Of a stretch of 40,250 bases of DNA, positions 24,511 through 31,689 are shown in pieces. The stretch lies in the NCBI GenBank assembly GCA_023265015.1, contig JAHFUO010000018.1, positions 1 through 40,250 on the forward strand, given 5' to 3'. The notes beneath the pieces were generated by a model. That model searched no databases. It was not told the DNA's origin and saw only the letters and a list, made by a program, of their open reading frames with translations. The DNA is from Acidobacteriota bacterium (GTDB taxonomy: Bacteria; Acidobacteriota; Vicinamibacteria; Vicinamibacterales; UBA2999). The translations under genes and the position numbers were made by a program. Positions within the stretch are counted from its first letter, which is position 1; every line of letters begins with the position of its first letter.

Positions 24511-25731
24511 TTACAGCGACGAAAGAAACGTCAAGAGCTCTGCCGTTTCGCGCGCGTGAAGACCTCGGAAGCGGTGCGTCTCCCGGAACGCTTCGCCGCG
24601 GTGGCGCAGGATCGCGTCGGTCAGCGTGAACGAGAGGCCGTCATGCATGAGCCGGTTGTGCGTGCGAAGACCCCACAGGGGCGCCGTGCGCATCTTGTTT
24701 CGCGTCGTCGGCCCGCCGTTCTGCACGATGCCGTCGCCGGTGCCGATGTCGTGCAGGAGGAAGTCGCCGTACGGGTGGATGATCTTGTCGCCCAGCGCCT
24801 CCGGCACCGTGAATGTGCCACCGTTGATGGACGTGCCGGCCGGCGCCGTCACGATCGAGGGTCGGTGGCAGATGTTGCACCCGAGGTCGTTGAACACCTG
24901 CTCTCCGCGCTGCGCCTCCGGAGTCGCCGCGATCCTCGAGTCGCGCGACGGGGCCTTCGTTGCGCGCATGAACGTCGCGAAGGCCTGCACATCTTCGACG
25001 TTCTCCGGCTCGGGCGTCGGGTCGAATCTCGATCCGAAACCCACGAAGCGTCCGTTCGACGTGTTTTCAGTCGGCTGCAGCGGGCTGGTGATGCCCATCT
25101 CGTTCAGGTACGCATCGGCGGAAAACGAGACCAGGCTCGCCTGCTGGTCCTTCCAGCCGAACCGGCCGGCCCGTAGCGCGTTGCCGGCTTCGAATACCGG
25201 CACCATCACGATCTCGCCTCCGATTCTGCCCCTGGTCATGAGCGACTGCTCGGCCGCGATGCCCTGCAGCGTGGCGTCGTCGATCGCTTCGACGAAGCCG
25301 TCGCCGAGCGTGTTCAACGACGTCCGGAAGGTGTCGACATTCGCCGAAGCCGGCATGTGTTCCTGGATGGCGGCGTTGGTGGCGCGGCTATGAAGCAACG
25401 AGCCGCCCGGGATGCCGGTGAAGACGCCCTGCCTGAAGCGACCAGCCCGGTGCTCGGTGATTTGACTGATGGCACCCGTGACCGGGTTCTGATGGCATTC
25501 GCCGCAGGACTGCGCGTTGTAGACCGGGCCCAGGCCGTCAGCGATGAATTCCTGCTCGGCGAACGTATCCAGGGCTGCATCGAACATGTCCTGATCGACG
25601 AATCCGTTCGTGGCGTTGTCGAATCCCGTCGGCGCCTCGACGAACCCTTGCGTGGAGACGTACGCCGGCACGAGCGCCCACGTCGCAGCTGCCACCCACA
25701 CGATGGCCGTGAGAATTGATACGCGTTTCAT
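24511..25731 (-). CDS. Di-haem oxidoreductase (putative peroxidase, DUF1111/PF06537 type)
   Basis: Predicted 406-aa exported c-type cytochrome. The ATG at 25731 follows GAGGAG with 6-nt spacing and begins a signal sequence (MKRVSILTAIVWVAAATWAL). Two haem c attachment sites are visible: CGECH in YNAQSCGECHQNPVTGA and CNICH in VFNDLGCNICHRPS. Other family features are LHSRATNAAIQEHMP, GRFGWKDQQASLVSFSADAY and a C-terminal TAPLWGLRTHNRLMHDG with DAILRHRGEA. The family is related to bacterial cytochrome-c peroxidases and thiol oxidoreductases and acts in the periplasm; the actual reaction is unknown. The reading frame is open 35 codons further upstream, but without ribosome-binding site or signal peptide. 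Confidence 0.88.
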   Translation of the reverse strand: MKRVSILTAIVWVAAATWALVPAYVSTQGFVEAPTGFDNATNGFVDQDMFDAALDTFAEQEFIADGLGPVYNAQSCGECHQNPVTGAISQITEHRAGRFRQGVFTGIPGGSLLHSRATNAAIQEHMPASANVDTFRTSLNTLGDGFVEAIDDATLQGIAAEQSLMTRGRIGGEIVMVPVFEAGNALRAGRFGWKDQQASLVSFSADAYLNEMGITSPLQPTENTSNGRFVGFGSRFDPTPEPENVEDVQAFATFMRATKAPSRDSRIAATPEAQRGEQVFNDLGCNICHRPSIVTAPAGTSINGGTFTVPEALGDKIIHPYGDFLLHDIGTGDGIVQNGGPTTRNKMRTAPLWGLRTHNRLMHDGLSFTLTDAILRHRGEAFRETHRFRGLHARETAELLTFLSSL

Positions 25732-25896
25732 CGTCTGCTCCTCAGGGGGATTCAACGACGTCCGAAGGTCATCGGGCGCATCAGAGTGCAAACGAGAAAC
25801 CGCGCTGGAACCGCCAAGGAGTTCCACACAGTTCACTATGGGTAGGACTTGGTGACAGAGCCGATCACTGTTCCGTCAGCCGAAGAACATCCGTGA

Positions 25897-25939
25897 TTCC
25901 GGGATTCGGGATTCGGGATTCGGGACTCGGGATTCGGGA
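25897..25939. repeat. Family C repeat, single arm
   Basis: CGGGATTC three times, then CGGGACTC and CGGGATTC, in an 8-bp register. It lies between the rluD-like 3' end and the di-haem gene 5' region; the remainder of this 239-bp gap shows no gene. Confidence 0.8.
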
Positions 25940-25970
25940 GCGGCCCGAAGAAGCGCGTTCGCCCCGATGT

Positions 25971-26888
25971 CTATCGCGCGCTCTCACAGCGCACCGCCAG
26001 GGCCCGCATATCGCCCGGCAGCGGCGCCTCGAGCCGCATCGTCTTCCTCGACACCGGGTGCGGCAGCGTCATCCGCCACGCGTGGAGCGCCTGGCGATCG
26101 ATCGAAGGATCCAGTGAGCCATAGACACGATCCCCGACGATCGGCCAGCCGCTCGCCGCAAGGTGCACACGGATCTGATGCGTGCGTCCGGTCACAAGCT
26201 CGCACTCCACGAGCGATCGTCCGTCGCCGCTCGACACGACTCGATAGCGCGTTTCGCTTGGAAGCCCCTCGTCTGAAGCGATGATGCGCCGGCGATCCGC
26301 GGGGTCGTGGCACAGCGGCCGCGTGATCGCGCCTTGGAGCGGACGCGGAGTCCCGCGCACGACCGCCACGTACTCCTTCATGACGCGCCCGGCTTTCACG
26401 TCCCGCTGGATGCGCGCGTGCGCGCCGGCCGACAGCGCAATCACGACAATGCCCGATGTGTCCTTGTCGAGACGGCTGACGAGACCCGGCCGCACGTCGG
26501 GGCGATCGCGCAGCCGCCAGAGCACGGCATTCAGCACGGTTCCGGAGACATTTCGAAACGAGGGATGGACGACGATCCCCGCCGGCTTGTTGATCGCGAT
26601 GAGGTCATCGTCTTCGTAGATGACGTCGAGCGGCAGCTCTTCAGGCTGCGGTGCTTCGCGCATGGGCGTCGAGGCCGGAAGCGCCACTTCCACCGTGGCG
26701 CCCTCGTGAACGTGGACGGACGAGCGCGCTGCTCGCACGCCGTCGACCGCGACGAGGCCGCCGGCAATCCATTCCTGCGCCTTCGTGCGCGACATGCGCG
26801 AGACATCCGTCACGCGGCGGACAAGCACCTGGTCGAGGCGCCGGCGCGAATCGCCTCGATCGGCGGTAAAGTGAATCTTCCGGGTCAT
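25971..26888 (-). CDS. RluA-family pseudouridine synthase (RluD-like)
   Basis: Predicted 305-aa cytoplasmic enzyme that isomerises uridine to pseudouridine in rRNA. The N-terminal S4 RNA-binding domain is [20 protein letters not shown] with [12 protein letters not shown]. The catalytic domain has [19 protein letters not shown], the motif with the catalytic Asp in [16 protein letters not shown], and the C-terminal [20 protein letters not shown]. This S4-plus-catalytic order is that of RluD and RluC; which position is modified is unclear. The start is the ATG at 26888 ([20 protein letters not shown]). The long open frame upstream is antisense to msrA and is not coding. It is divergent from msrA with only 18 bp between start codons. 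Confidence 0.92.
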   Translation of the reverse strand: MTRKIHFTADRGDSRRRLDQVLVRRVTDVSRMSRTKAQEWIAGGLVAVDGVRAARSSVHVHEGATVEVALPASTPMREAPQPEELPLDVIYEDDDLIAINKPAGIVVHPSFRNVSGTVLNAVLWRLRDRPDVRPGLVSRLDKDTSGIVVIALSAGAHARIQRDVKAGRVMKEYVAVVRGTPRPLQGAITRPLCHDPADRRRIIASDEGLPSETRYRVVSSGDGRSLVECELVTGRTHQIRVHLAASGWPIVGDRVYGSLDPSIDRQALHAWRMTLPHPVSRKTMRLEAPLPGDMRALAVRCESAR

Positions 26889-26906
26889 CGTGGGAGACTC
26901 ATTGTC

Positions 26907-27557
26907 ATGGCTCTGTTCAGCTCGCTCAAGCTCAGGTTGCCCCAGCCCGATCAAGCGCTTCCGGGACGATCCGAGCCGATGGACGTTCCCGGCACGCATT
27001 ACGTCAACGGCCACGCCCTCAAGCCGCCATTCCCAGCCGGCCTCGAGCAGGCGGTCTTCGGCATGGGCTGCTTCTGGGGCGAGGAGAAGAAATTCTGGCA
27101 GGCGCCGGGCGTCTACTCGACCGCCGTCGGGTACGCGGGTGGCTACACGCCGAACGCGAACTACCGCGAGGTCTGCTCGGGGATGACCGGTCATACCGAG
27201 GTCGTCCTCGTGGTCTTCGATCCGAAGCTGACTTCCTACGACGCGATGCTCAAGATTTTCTGGGAAAGCCACGATCCGACGCAGGGGATGCGGCAGGGGA
27301 ACGACATCGGCACGCAGTACCGCTCGGCGATTTACACCTACTCGCCGGAGCAAAAGCGTGCAGCCGAGGCGTCGCGCGAAGCGTTCCAGGATCGCCTGAC
27401 CGCGGCCGGCTACGGCCGCATCACGACCGAGATCGCCGACGCGCCGCCCTTCTACTACGCGGAGGATTATCACCAGCAGTATCTTGCGAAGAATCCTGAT
27501 GGGTACTGCGGGATCGGCGGAACGGGCGTCACGTGTCCCGTCGGTGTAAGAGCCTAG
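26907..27557 (+). CDS. msrA: Peptide methionine sulfoxide reductase MsrA
   Basis: Predicted 216-aa cytoplasmic repair enzyme reducing methionine-S-sulfoxide. It follows the E. coli-type MsrA closely along its full length: [11 protein letters not shown] near the start, then the catalytic Cys55 in [15 protein letters not shown]. Further on come [40 protein letters not shown] and [20 protein letters not shown]. The resolving cysteines are in the C-terminal [13 protein letters not shown]. The ATG at 26907 matches the E. coli start. It is divergent from the rluD-like gene, so both promoters must overlap the opposite coding sequence. Confidence 0.95.
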   Translation: MALFSSLKLRLPQPDQALPGRSEPMDVPGTHYVNGHALKPPFPAGLEQAVFGMGCFWGEEKKFWQAPGVYSTAVGYAGGYTPNANYREVCSGMTGHTEVVLVVFDPKLTSYDAMLKIFWESHDPTQGMRQGNDIGTQYRSAIYTYSPEQKRAAEASREAFQDRLTAAGYGRITTEIADAPPFYYAEDYHQQYLAKNPDGYCGIGGTGVTCPVGVRA

Positions 27558-27602
27558 GGCGCCGCTTCCGGCGAAATCGTCAGGCGTCACCGCGATCCGT
27601 CT

Positions 27603-27631
27603 TTGCGTCCGGCCGCGCCGCGGCATATAGG
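27603..27631 (+). promoter_or_regulatory. Candidate sigma-70-like promoter before the micro-ORFs
   Basis: TTGCGT at 27603-27608 and TATAGG at 27626-27631 are 17 bp apart, about 30 bp before the first micro-ORF. A second TATAGT lies at 27634-27639. The TA-rich stretch stands out in GC-rich surroundings. Assignment is by eye only. Confidence 0.4.
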
Positions 27632-27659
27632 CGTATAGTCGGGGCAGAAAGGACACCAG

Positions 27660-27737
27660 ATGTTTATCGATTTTCTCGACTGGTTGTGTGGGGGGCTCTT
27701 CACTACTGAGGGGAGCACCGTAGCGATTCTGGACTAG
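27660..27737 (+). CDS. Micro-ORF 1: 25-aa peptide with amphipathic N-terminus and Gly-Gly
   Basis: ATG at 27660, preceded by AAAGGA with about 6-7 nt spacing, encodes MFIDFLDWLCGG followed by LFTTEGSTVAILD and a TAG. The first half could form an amphipathic helix with acidic residues on one face. The Gly-Gly at positions 11-12, with Leu at -4 and -7 relative to it, resembles a short double-glycine leader. No family is recognised. A near-identical copy follows at 27765, with the same start, stop and ribosome-binding site. Codon use (TTT, GAT, TTG, TGT, ACT, GTA) is less GC-rich than in neighbouring genes. It could be a secreted or signalling peptide, a membrane-active small toxin, or a non-coding repeat that happens to be open. 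Confidence 0.5.
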   Translation: MFIDFLDWLCGGLFTTEGSTVAILD

Positions 27738-27764
27738 CCGCGGTCGGGGCAGAAAGGACACCGA

Positions 27765-27842
27765 ATGTTTATCGATTTTCTCGACTGGCTCTGTGGGGGG
27801 CTCTTCACCACTGAGCAGAGCACCGTAGCGATTCTGGACTAG
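27765..27842 (+). CDS. Micro-ORF 2: paralogue of micro-ORF 1
   Basis: ATG at 27765 encodes MFIDFLDWLCGG then LFTTEQSTVAILD and a TAG. Compared with micro-ORF 1, the five base differences fall in three codons: TTG/CTC (Leu, silent), ACT/ACC (Thr, silent) and GGG/CAG (Gly to Gln at residue 18). The AAAGGACACC upstream is identical in both copies. It ends 39 bp before the start of a 141-aa gene on the same strand, so the three may share a transcript. Function unknown. Confidence 0.5.
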   Translation: MFIDFLDWLCGGLFTTEQSTVAILD

Positions 27843-27881
27843 GCGCGGTCCCTTCGATAGCGTGAACGGCAGAATCCGCTC

Positions 27882-28307
27882 ATGAGCAGGGTCACGTACG
27901 CGAACACGCCGGCCACCCTCGACCAGGAGACCCTTCGCGCGACACACGGAGTGAGAGCGGTGTCGGCGGCGGAAGAGGGAGCCGGGGTCAACATGCTGCC
28001 GGGCGGCGTGTACGGGTTCACGTATTCACCGGCTCTGCCGAACGCGCCGCTGTTTGCCGGGCGCCGCTATCGCAGCTACGAGACGCACAAGCTCGCGGAC
28101 GGCGCGATCTACGTGATTGGGTTTGCGGATGCGCAGACGGCAGCGCAGGTTGAGTCACCGGGGGAGCATACGATCCAGATCCAGCCTGAGCCGGAAGCGA
28201 ATGCGAACACGCTGGTGAAGATCCCGTACGCGCGCATTCAGAACCACCGGCAGTACGCCGCGCCGAATCAGCATGGCTTCACGGTGACGTTGGAAAGTTC
28301 GAAGTAG
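27882..28307 (+). CDS. Hypothetical protein, 141 aa
   Basis: Predicted 141-aa soluble protein that I do not recognise. The N-terminus is polar, without signal peptide or membrane segment. The middle (GGVYGFTYSPALPNAPLFAG, then RSYETHKLADGAIYVIGFAD) is beta-rich, with many aromatic residues. A charged turn follows (SPGEHTIQIQPEPEANANT), then KIPYARIQNHRQYA. No catalytic signature is evident. Codon use looks native. The last codons and stop (LESSK) are formed by the left arm of a family B repeat. It follows the micro-ORFs closely, which is the only clue to its role. Confidence 0.7.
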   Translation: MSRVTYANTPATLDQETLRATHGVRAVSAAEEGAGVNMLPGGVYGFTYSPALPNAPLFAGRRYRSYETHKLADGAIYVIGFADAQTAAQVESPGEHTIQIQPEPEANANTLVKIPYARIQNHRQYAAPNQHGFTVTLESSK

Positions 28308-28377
28308 GAAGTTTGAAGTTCGAAGTAAGTTCGACTTTCAACTTACTTCCCACTTCGAACTTCTCACTTCGAACTTT
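28294..28377. repeat. Family B hairpin spanning the stops of two convergent genes
   Basis: AAAGTTCGAAGT at 28294-28305 and its exact complement at 28366-28377 enclose AGGAAGTTTGAAGTTCGAAG and CAACTTACTTCCCACTTCG words. The left arm contains the last codons and the start of the stop of the 141-aa gene. The right arm contains the last codons and part of the stop of the sulfurtransferase gene. It is a likely bidirectional terminator. Confidence 0.85.
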
Positions 28378-29215
28378 TCTCCACGGGTCTTCTGGGGTCC
28401 GCTTCCCATTCCGACCACGATCCAACGAACAGCTTCATCCCCCGCAGGCCGACGTGCTCCATCGCGAGCAGGTTGTGGCACGCGGTGACGCCCGAGCCGC
28501 AGTACATCACCACGTGATCCGCTGATCGATTGCCGAGCAGCCGCCCGAAGTCGGATCGCAGGGCATCCGCCGGGCGCATCGTCCCGTCCTCGGCGATGTT
28601 GTTCCTGTAGAAACGATTCCGGGCACCGGGAATATGGCCGGCCACGTTGTCGAGCGGATCGGGCTTCCCCTCGAAGCGCTCCGGCGATCGCGCGTCGACC
28701 AGCATCACGGATGGATTGCCAACGAGCCGCTTCACTTCGTCAACCGTGATTCCCATCTCGCTGCGAAGCCGTGGCGTGAATGTCGCGGGCGTGCGCGCCT
28801 CTTCCCCCGTTCGAACCGGCCGCCCCTCGCCGGCCCACTTCGCCAACCCGCCGTCGAGCACCGCCACCGCGTCGTGGCCGGCGTAGCGCAGCATCCACCA
28901 GAGTCGGCTCGCGTACGGTCCAACGTCCTGGTCGCAGGCAACCACCTGCGTGGCGTCACCGATGCCGAGCCGCCCGAAGGTGGCGGCCATCGCCTCGGGC
29001 GAGGGGAGCGGATGACGTCCGTTCGACCCGGTTCGCGGGCCGGCCAGGTCATGTGCAAGGCTGACGAAGACAGCGCCCGGAATGTGACCGGCCAGGTATT
29101 GCGATCGTCCCCACCCCTCGTCCTTGAGGTTGTAGCGGCAGTCGACGATCGCCCACGACGGGTCGTCGAGGCGAGCGGCAAGCGTGTCGGTGGAGATGAG
29201 CGTTGTGTGAGCCAC
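28364..29215 (-). CDS. Thiosulfate/3-mercaptopyruvate sulfurtransferase (tandem rhodanese)
   Basis: Predicted 283-aa enzyme with two rhodanese domains. The N-terminal inactive domain has WAIVDCRYNLKDEGWGRSQY and GHIPGAVFVSLAHDLAG. The C-terminal catalytic domain has VMLVDARSPERFEGKPDPLD, GHIPGARNRFY and the active-site loop MYCGSGVTACHN, with Cys239. The CGSGVTA loop is that of the 3-mercaptopyruvate sulfurtransferase group. It transfers sulfane sulfur to cyanide, thiols or proteins in the cytoplasm. I chose the GTG at 29215 (VAHTTLISTDTLAARLDD); no ATG is suitably placed and the upstream frame is low in homology. The last residues (EKSSK) come from a family B repeat arm. Confidence 0.88.
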   Translation of the reverse strand: MAHTTLISTDTLAARLDDPSWAIVDCRYNLKDEGWGRSQYLAGHIPGAVFVSLAHDLAGPRTGSNGRHPLPSPEAMAATFGRLGIGDATQVVACDQDVGPYASRLWWMLRYAGHDAVAVLDGGLAKWAGEGRPVRTGEEARTPATFTPRLRSEMGITVDEVKRLVGNPSVMLVDARSPERFEGKPDPLDNVAGHIPGARNRFYRNNIAEDGTMRPADALRSDFGRLLGNRSADHVVMYCGSGVTACHNLLAMEHVGLRGMKLFVGSWSEWEADPRRPVEKSSK

Positions 29216-29225
29216 GCGTTGAAAT

Positions 29226-29295
29226 TCAACCACGAAGACGCGAAGGTCACGAAGAAGACTTATTGCTTCGCGTTCTTCGTGTGCTCCGTGGTTGA
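29226..29295. repeat. Family A hairpin between sulfurtransferase and htpX
   Basis: TCAACCACG at 29226-29234 pairs with CGTGGTTGA at 29287-29295. Inside, AAGACGCGAAGG and CACGAAGAAG face CTTCGCGTTCTTCGTG. Both flanking genes are on the reverse strand, so it lies after htpX and before the sulfurtransferase start. Confidence 0.82.
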
Positions 29296-29298
29296 CAT

Positions 29299-30174
29299 TT
29301 ACATGCGCTCGAGCGCGGCAATGCGCGCCTCGAGCGGCGGGTGCGTCGAGAAGAACACCATCCAGCTGCTCTTGTCGTTGATCTTCAGCGTGGCGAGCGC
29401 CTGGTGCTGCGTGTCGACGAGCTCGCGGTTGGCCGCGAGACGGCGCAGCGCCGCAATCATGCGATCGCGTCCGGCGAGCAGGGCGCCGCCCCGATCGGCG
29501 CGGAACTCGCGCTGTCGCGAAAACCACGCAGTGATGAGCGATCCGAGCATGCCCAGCACGATCTGCAGCGCGATGACCACGAAGAAGGAGCCGCCGCCGC
29601 GCGAGTTCCGCGAATCCCCGCGGTTGGCGATCGCAAAGGCGATCAGCCGCGCGAAGAACATCACGAACGCGTTGATCACGCCCTGCAGGAGCGTCATGGT
29701 GACCATGTCGCCGTTGGAGATGTGCGTGATCTCGTGCCCCAGCACGCCGGCAATCTCATCGTCACGCATCGTGCGCAGCAGGCCCGTCGACACCGCGACG
29801 AGCGCGCGGTTCCGGCTTGGGCCGGTCGCGAACGCGTTGACCTCAGGTGAATCGTAGACGGCCACTTCCGGCATCGGCAGCCCGGCCTGCTGCGTCAGGC
29901 TGGCGATCGTCTGGTAGACACGGTCGAGCTCCGGCGTGCCGGTGTTCCCGTCGATCACCTTCGCGCCGGTGGCCTGCTTGGCCATCCACCTCGACATCTG
30001 CAGCGAGATGAAGGCGCCGCCCATGCCCCAGACAAGACAGAAGATCGCCAGCGAGCCGATATCGAGGCCGCCGGGTCCGATGTAGCGGCCGACGCCCAGG
30101 ATGCTGAGGATGATCGACAGCGTCAGGACGACGGCAAGATTGGTCAGGAGGAAGAGAAACATGCGCTTACCCAT
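29299..30174 (-). CDS. htpX: Membrane zinc metalloprotease HtpX (M48)
   Basis: Predicted 291-aa inner-membrane protease involved in quality control of membrane proteins. Two N-terminal membrane segments (MFLFLLTNLAVVLTLSIILS and LDIGSLAIFCLVWGMGGAFI) precede the catalytic part. HEITH is at residues 147-151, in VLGHEITHISNGDM, and the third zinc ligand is in RQREFRADRGGALLAG. Two more hydrophobic stretches lie between them. Length agrees with E. coli HtpX. The start is the ATG at 30174 (MGKRMFLFLL); the in-frame ATG four codons later is also possible. It is divergent from a MocR-type regulator gene with a 90-bp gap. Confidence 0.93.
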   Translation of the reverse strand: MGKRMFLFLLTNLAVVLTLSIILSILGVGRYIGPGGLDIGSLAIFCLVWGMGGAFISLQMSRWMAKQATGAKVIDGNTGTPELDRVYQTIASLTQQAGLPMPEVAVYDSPEVNAFATGPSRNRALVAVSTGLLRTMRDDEIAGVLGHEITHISNGDMVTMTLLQGVINAFVMFFARLIAFAIANRGDSRNSRGGGSFFVVIALQIVLGMLGSLITAWFSRQREFRADRGGALLAGRDRMIAALRRLAANRELVDTQHQALATLKINDKSSWMVFFSTHPPLEARIAALERM

Positions 30175-30207
30175 GAGCAGAGGATAGCACGCAGACATGG
30201 CCAATGT

Positions 30208-30272
30208 ATGACAATCAATCCTTGTCTGCTTGCATTGTGGGGCCGTCAATATCACTATTGCGTCATGACAAT
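30208..30272. promoter_or_regulatory. Candidate operator repeats between htpX and the MocR-type gene
   Basis: ATGACAAT occurs at 30208-30215 and again at 30265-30272, the second overlapping the regulator start codon. ATTG words (CATTGTGG, CTATTGCG) lie between, partly as inverted complements (ATTG-N2-TCATGACAAT). MocR-type regulators commonly bind direct repeats at their own promoters, so autoregulation, possibly with htpX, is an inference. Confidence 0.3.
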
Positions 30273-31626
30273 GTGGCTGCCGAACCTCGAAGGCCGGCGT
30301 GGTCCCGTCTATCGCAGGATTGCCGACGCGATCGATGAGGACGTGCAGAAGGGAAGCCTCCGCGCGGGCACGAAGCTCCCACCGCACCGTGACATGGCCG
30401 ACCACCTCGGCATTACGGTGACGACCGTCACCCGCGCCTATACCGAGGCGGCGCGACGCGGCCTCATCTCGGGCCATGTCGGCCGCGGCACGTTCATCCG
30501 CGGCCACGAGGTGGACGAGCCGTCCGCCCACGATCCGATCGACCTGAGCATCAACATCCTGATGCCCGACAAGGAAGTGGCGTCGTTCGAGCCGCGCCTG
30601 TTCCAGCGGCGCGTGCTTCCGTGGACGCAGCTGCTCGGCTATGTGCCGACGCCCGGCCATCGCCGGCATCGCCAGGCGCTGGCGGACTGGCTGACGAACC
30701 TCGGCATGCCGGCATCGCCCGACCGCATCGTGCTGACGGCGGGCGCGCAGCACGCCATGACGGTCGCGTTTGCGGCGACGACCAAGCCGGGCGACACGAT
30801 CCTCGTCGAGGAGCTCACCTACTCCGGCATGAAGGCGCTCGCACAGCACTTCCACCTGAAGCTGCGCGGCGTGGCGATGGATGGCGAAGGGTTGCGGCCC
30901 GACCTGCTCGAGGCGGCGTGCCGCGCGACGCGCGCGCGCGTGCTCTACTGCATGCCGCGGCTGCAGAACCCAACGTCGGCCATCATGCCCGAGCGCCGTC
31001 GCCGCCAGGTTGCCGCCATTGCGGAGAAGTACCGGCTCACGGTGATCGAAGACGACACCTACGGATTTCTCTCTCCGGAGCAGGCGCCGATGGCGACGCT
31101 CATCCCGGACAGAACGATCTTCGTGACGAGCCTCTCGAAAAGCCTGTTCCCCGGGCTGCGCATGGGGTGCGCGGTCGGCGCTCCGCCGTTTGTCGAGCGG
31201 CTGACCGCCGCCGTGTGGGCGACGATGATCATGTCGTCTCCCATCGGCGCCGATCTGTTGTGCGGGTGGCTCGAGGACGGCACCGCCACGCGCATCGTCG
31301 ACTGGAAGCGGCACGAGGTAGCTGCGCGCCAGGCGATGGCGAAACGGCTGCTCGACGGCCACCGTCTGCTGACGCACGCATCGAGCCCGCACGCGTGGCT
31401 GCAGCTTCCACCGCGATGGACGACCGACGCGTTTGCTGCGGAGATGCGCTCGCGCGGCGTGCTCGTGAACGCGTCGACGGCGTTCTCAGTGAGCGATCAA
31501 CCGGCGCCGCGCGCGGTTCGCCTGTGCGTCGGCACGCCGCGCACGCGAGCGGGGCTGGAGCAGGCTCTCACGCGCGTCGCAGAAACGCTCGCGGAACGCG
31601 CTCCTGCGGCCCGCGCGGTCGTGTGA
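30265..31626 (+). CDS. MocR/PdxR-type regulator (GntR HTH fused to class I aminotransferase)
   Basis: Predicted 453-aa protein. An N-terminal GntR-type winged helix (GPVYRRIADAIDEDVQKGSL, KLPPHRDMADHLGITVTTVT, GRGTFIRG) covers residues about 10-80. An aminotransferase fold follows, with LTAGAQHAMTVAFAATTKPG, the PLP-contacting stretch CMPRLQNPTSAIMPERRRR, ViEDDTYGF and the PLP Lys292 in SLSKSLFPGLRMG. Such proteins are transcription factors that sense PLP or amino-acid derivatives rather than acting as free enzymes. I chose the ATG at 30265; another ATG two codons on is equally good. It is transcribed away from htpX, and no biosynthetic target gene is adjacent. Confidence 0.88.
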   Translation: MTMWLPNLEGRRGPVYRRIADAIDEDVQKGSLRAGTKLPPHRDMADHLGITVTTVTRAYTEAARRGLISGHVGRGTFIRGHEVDEPSAHDPIDLSINILMPDKEVASFEPRLFQRRVLPWTQLLGYVPTPGHRRHRQALADWLTNLGMPASPDRIVLTAGAQHAMTVAFAATTKPGDTILVEELTYSGMKALAQHFHLKLRGVAMDGEGLRPDLLEAACRATRARVLYCMPRLQNPTSAIMPERRRRQVAAIAEKYRLTVIEDDTYGFLSPEQAPMATLIPDRTIFVTSLSKSLFPGLRMGCAVGAPPFVERLTAAVWATMIMSSPIGADLLCGWLEDGTATRIVDWKRHEVAARQAMAKRLLDGHRLLTHASSPHAWLQLPPRWTTDAFAAEMRSRGVLVNASTAFSVSDQPAPRAVRLCVGTPRTRAGLEQALTRVAETLAERAPAARAVV

Positions 31627-31632
31627 CGCGTT

Positions 31633-31687
31633 GGCGGGGCGCAAGGCCCCGCCCTACCTCCGTAGGGCGCCCCTTTACGGGGCGCCC
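31633..31687. repeat. Double-hairpin repeat, family F, copy 1
   Basis: Stem 1 is GGCGGGGC, loop, GCCCCGCC (31633-31653). Stem 2 is GGGCGCCCC, TTTAC, GGGGCGCCC, ending at 31687. They are joined by CCTACCTCCGTAGG. It lies between convergent genes and ends 2 bp before the stop of the reverse-strand gene. A second copy is at 36614-36668. Confidence 0.85.
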
Positions 31688-31689
31688 GT

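Larger units (their letters stand above)
27638..27842. repeat. 105-bp tandem direct duplication carrying two micro-ORFs
   Basis: The unit starting GTCGGGGCAGAAAGGACACC at 27638 is repeated at 27743, exactly 105 bp later, with about eight substitutions. Each copy holds a ribosome-binding site, ATG, 25 codons and TAG. Similarity ends about 5 bp after the second stop. This is the only large direct duplication I see in the window, and it is unlike the hairpin families in form. Confidence 0.9.

Noticed and set aside
27638-27842. Reverse-strand reading of the duplication as a 35-residue protein repeat (LVQNRYGA...)
   Set aside because: The unit is a multiple of three, so the reverse frame also stays open, but the differences between copies would mostly change amino acids there, and it has no start, ribosome-binding site or domain of its own.
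25971-27947. A 658-codon frame extending the rluD-like gene upstream across msrA and the duplicated unit
   Set aside because: Only the part from 26888 has pseudouridine-synthase homology. The rest is antisense to a clear MsrA gene and to the micro-ORFs.
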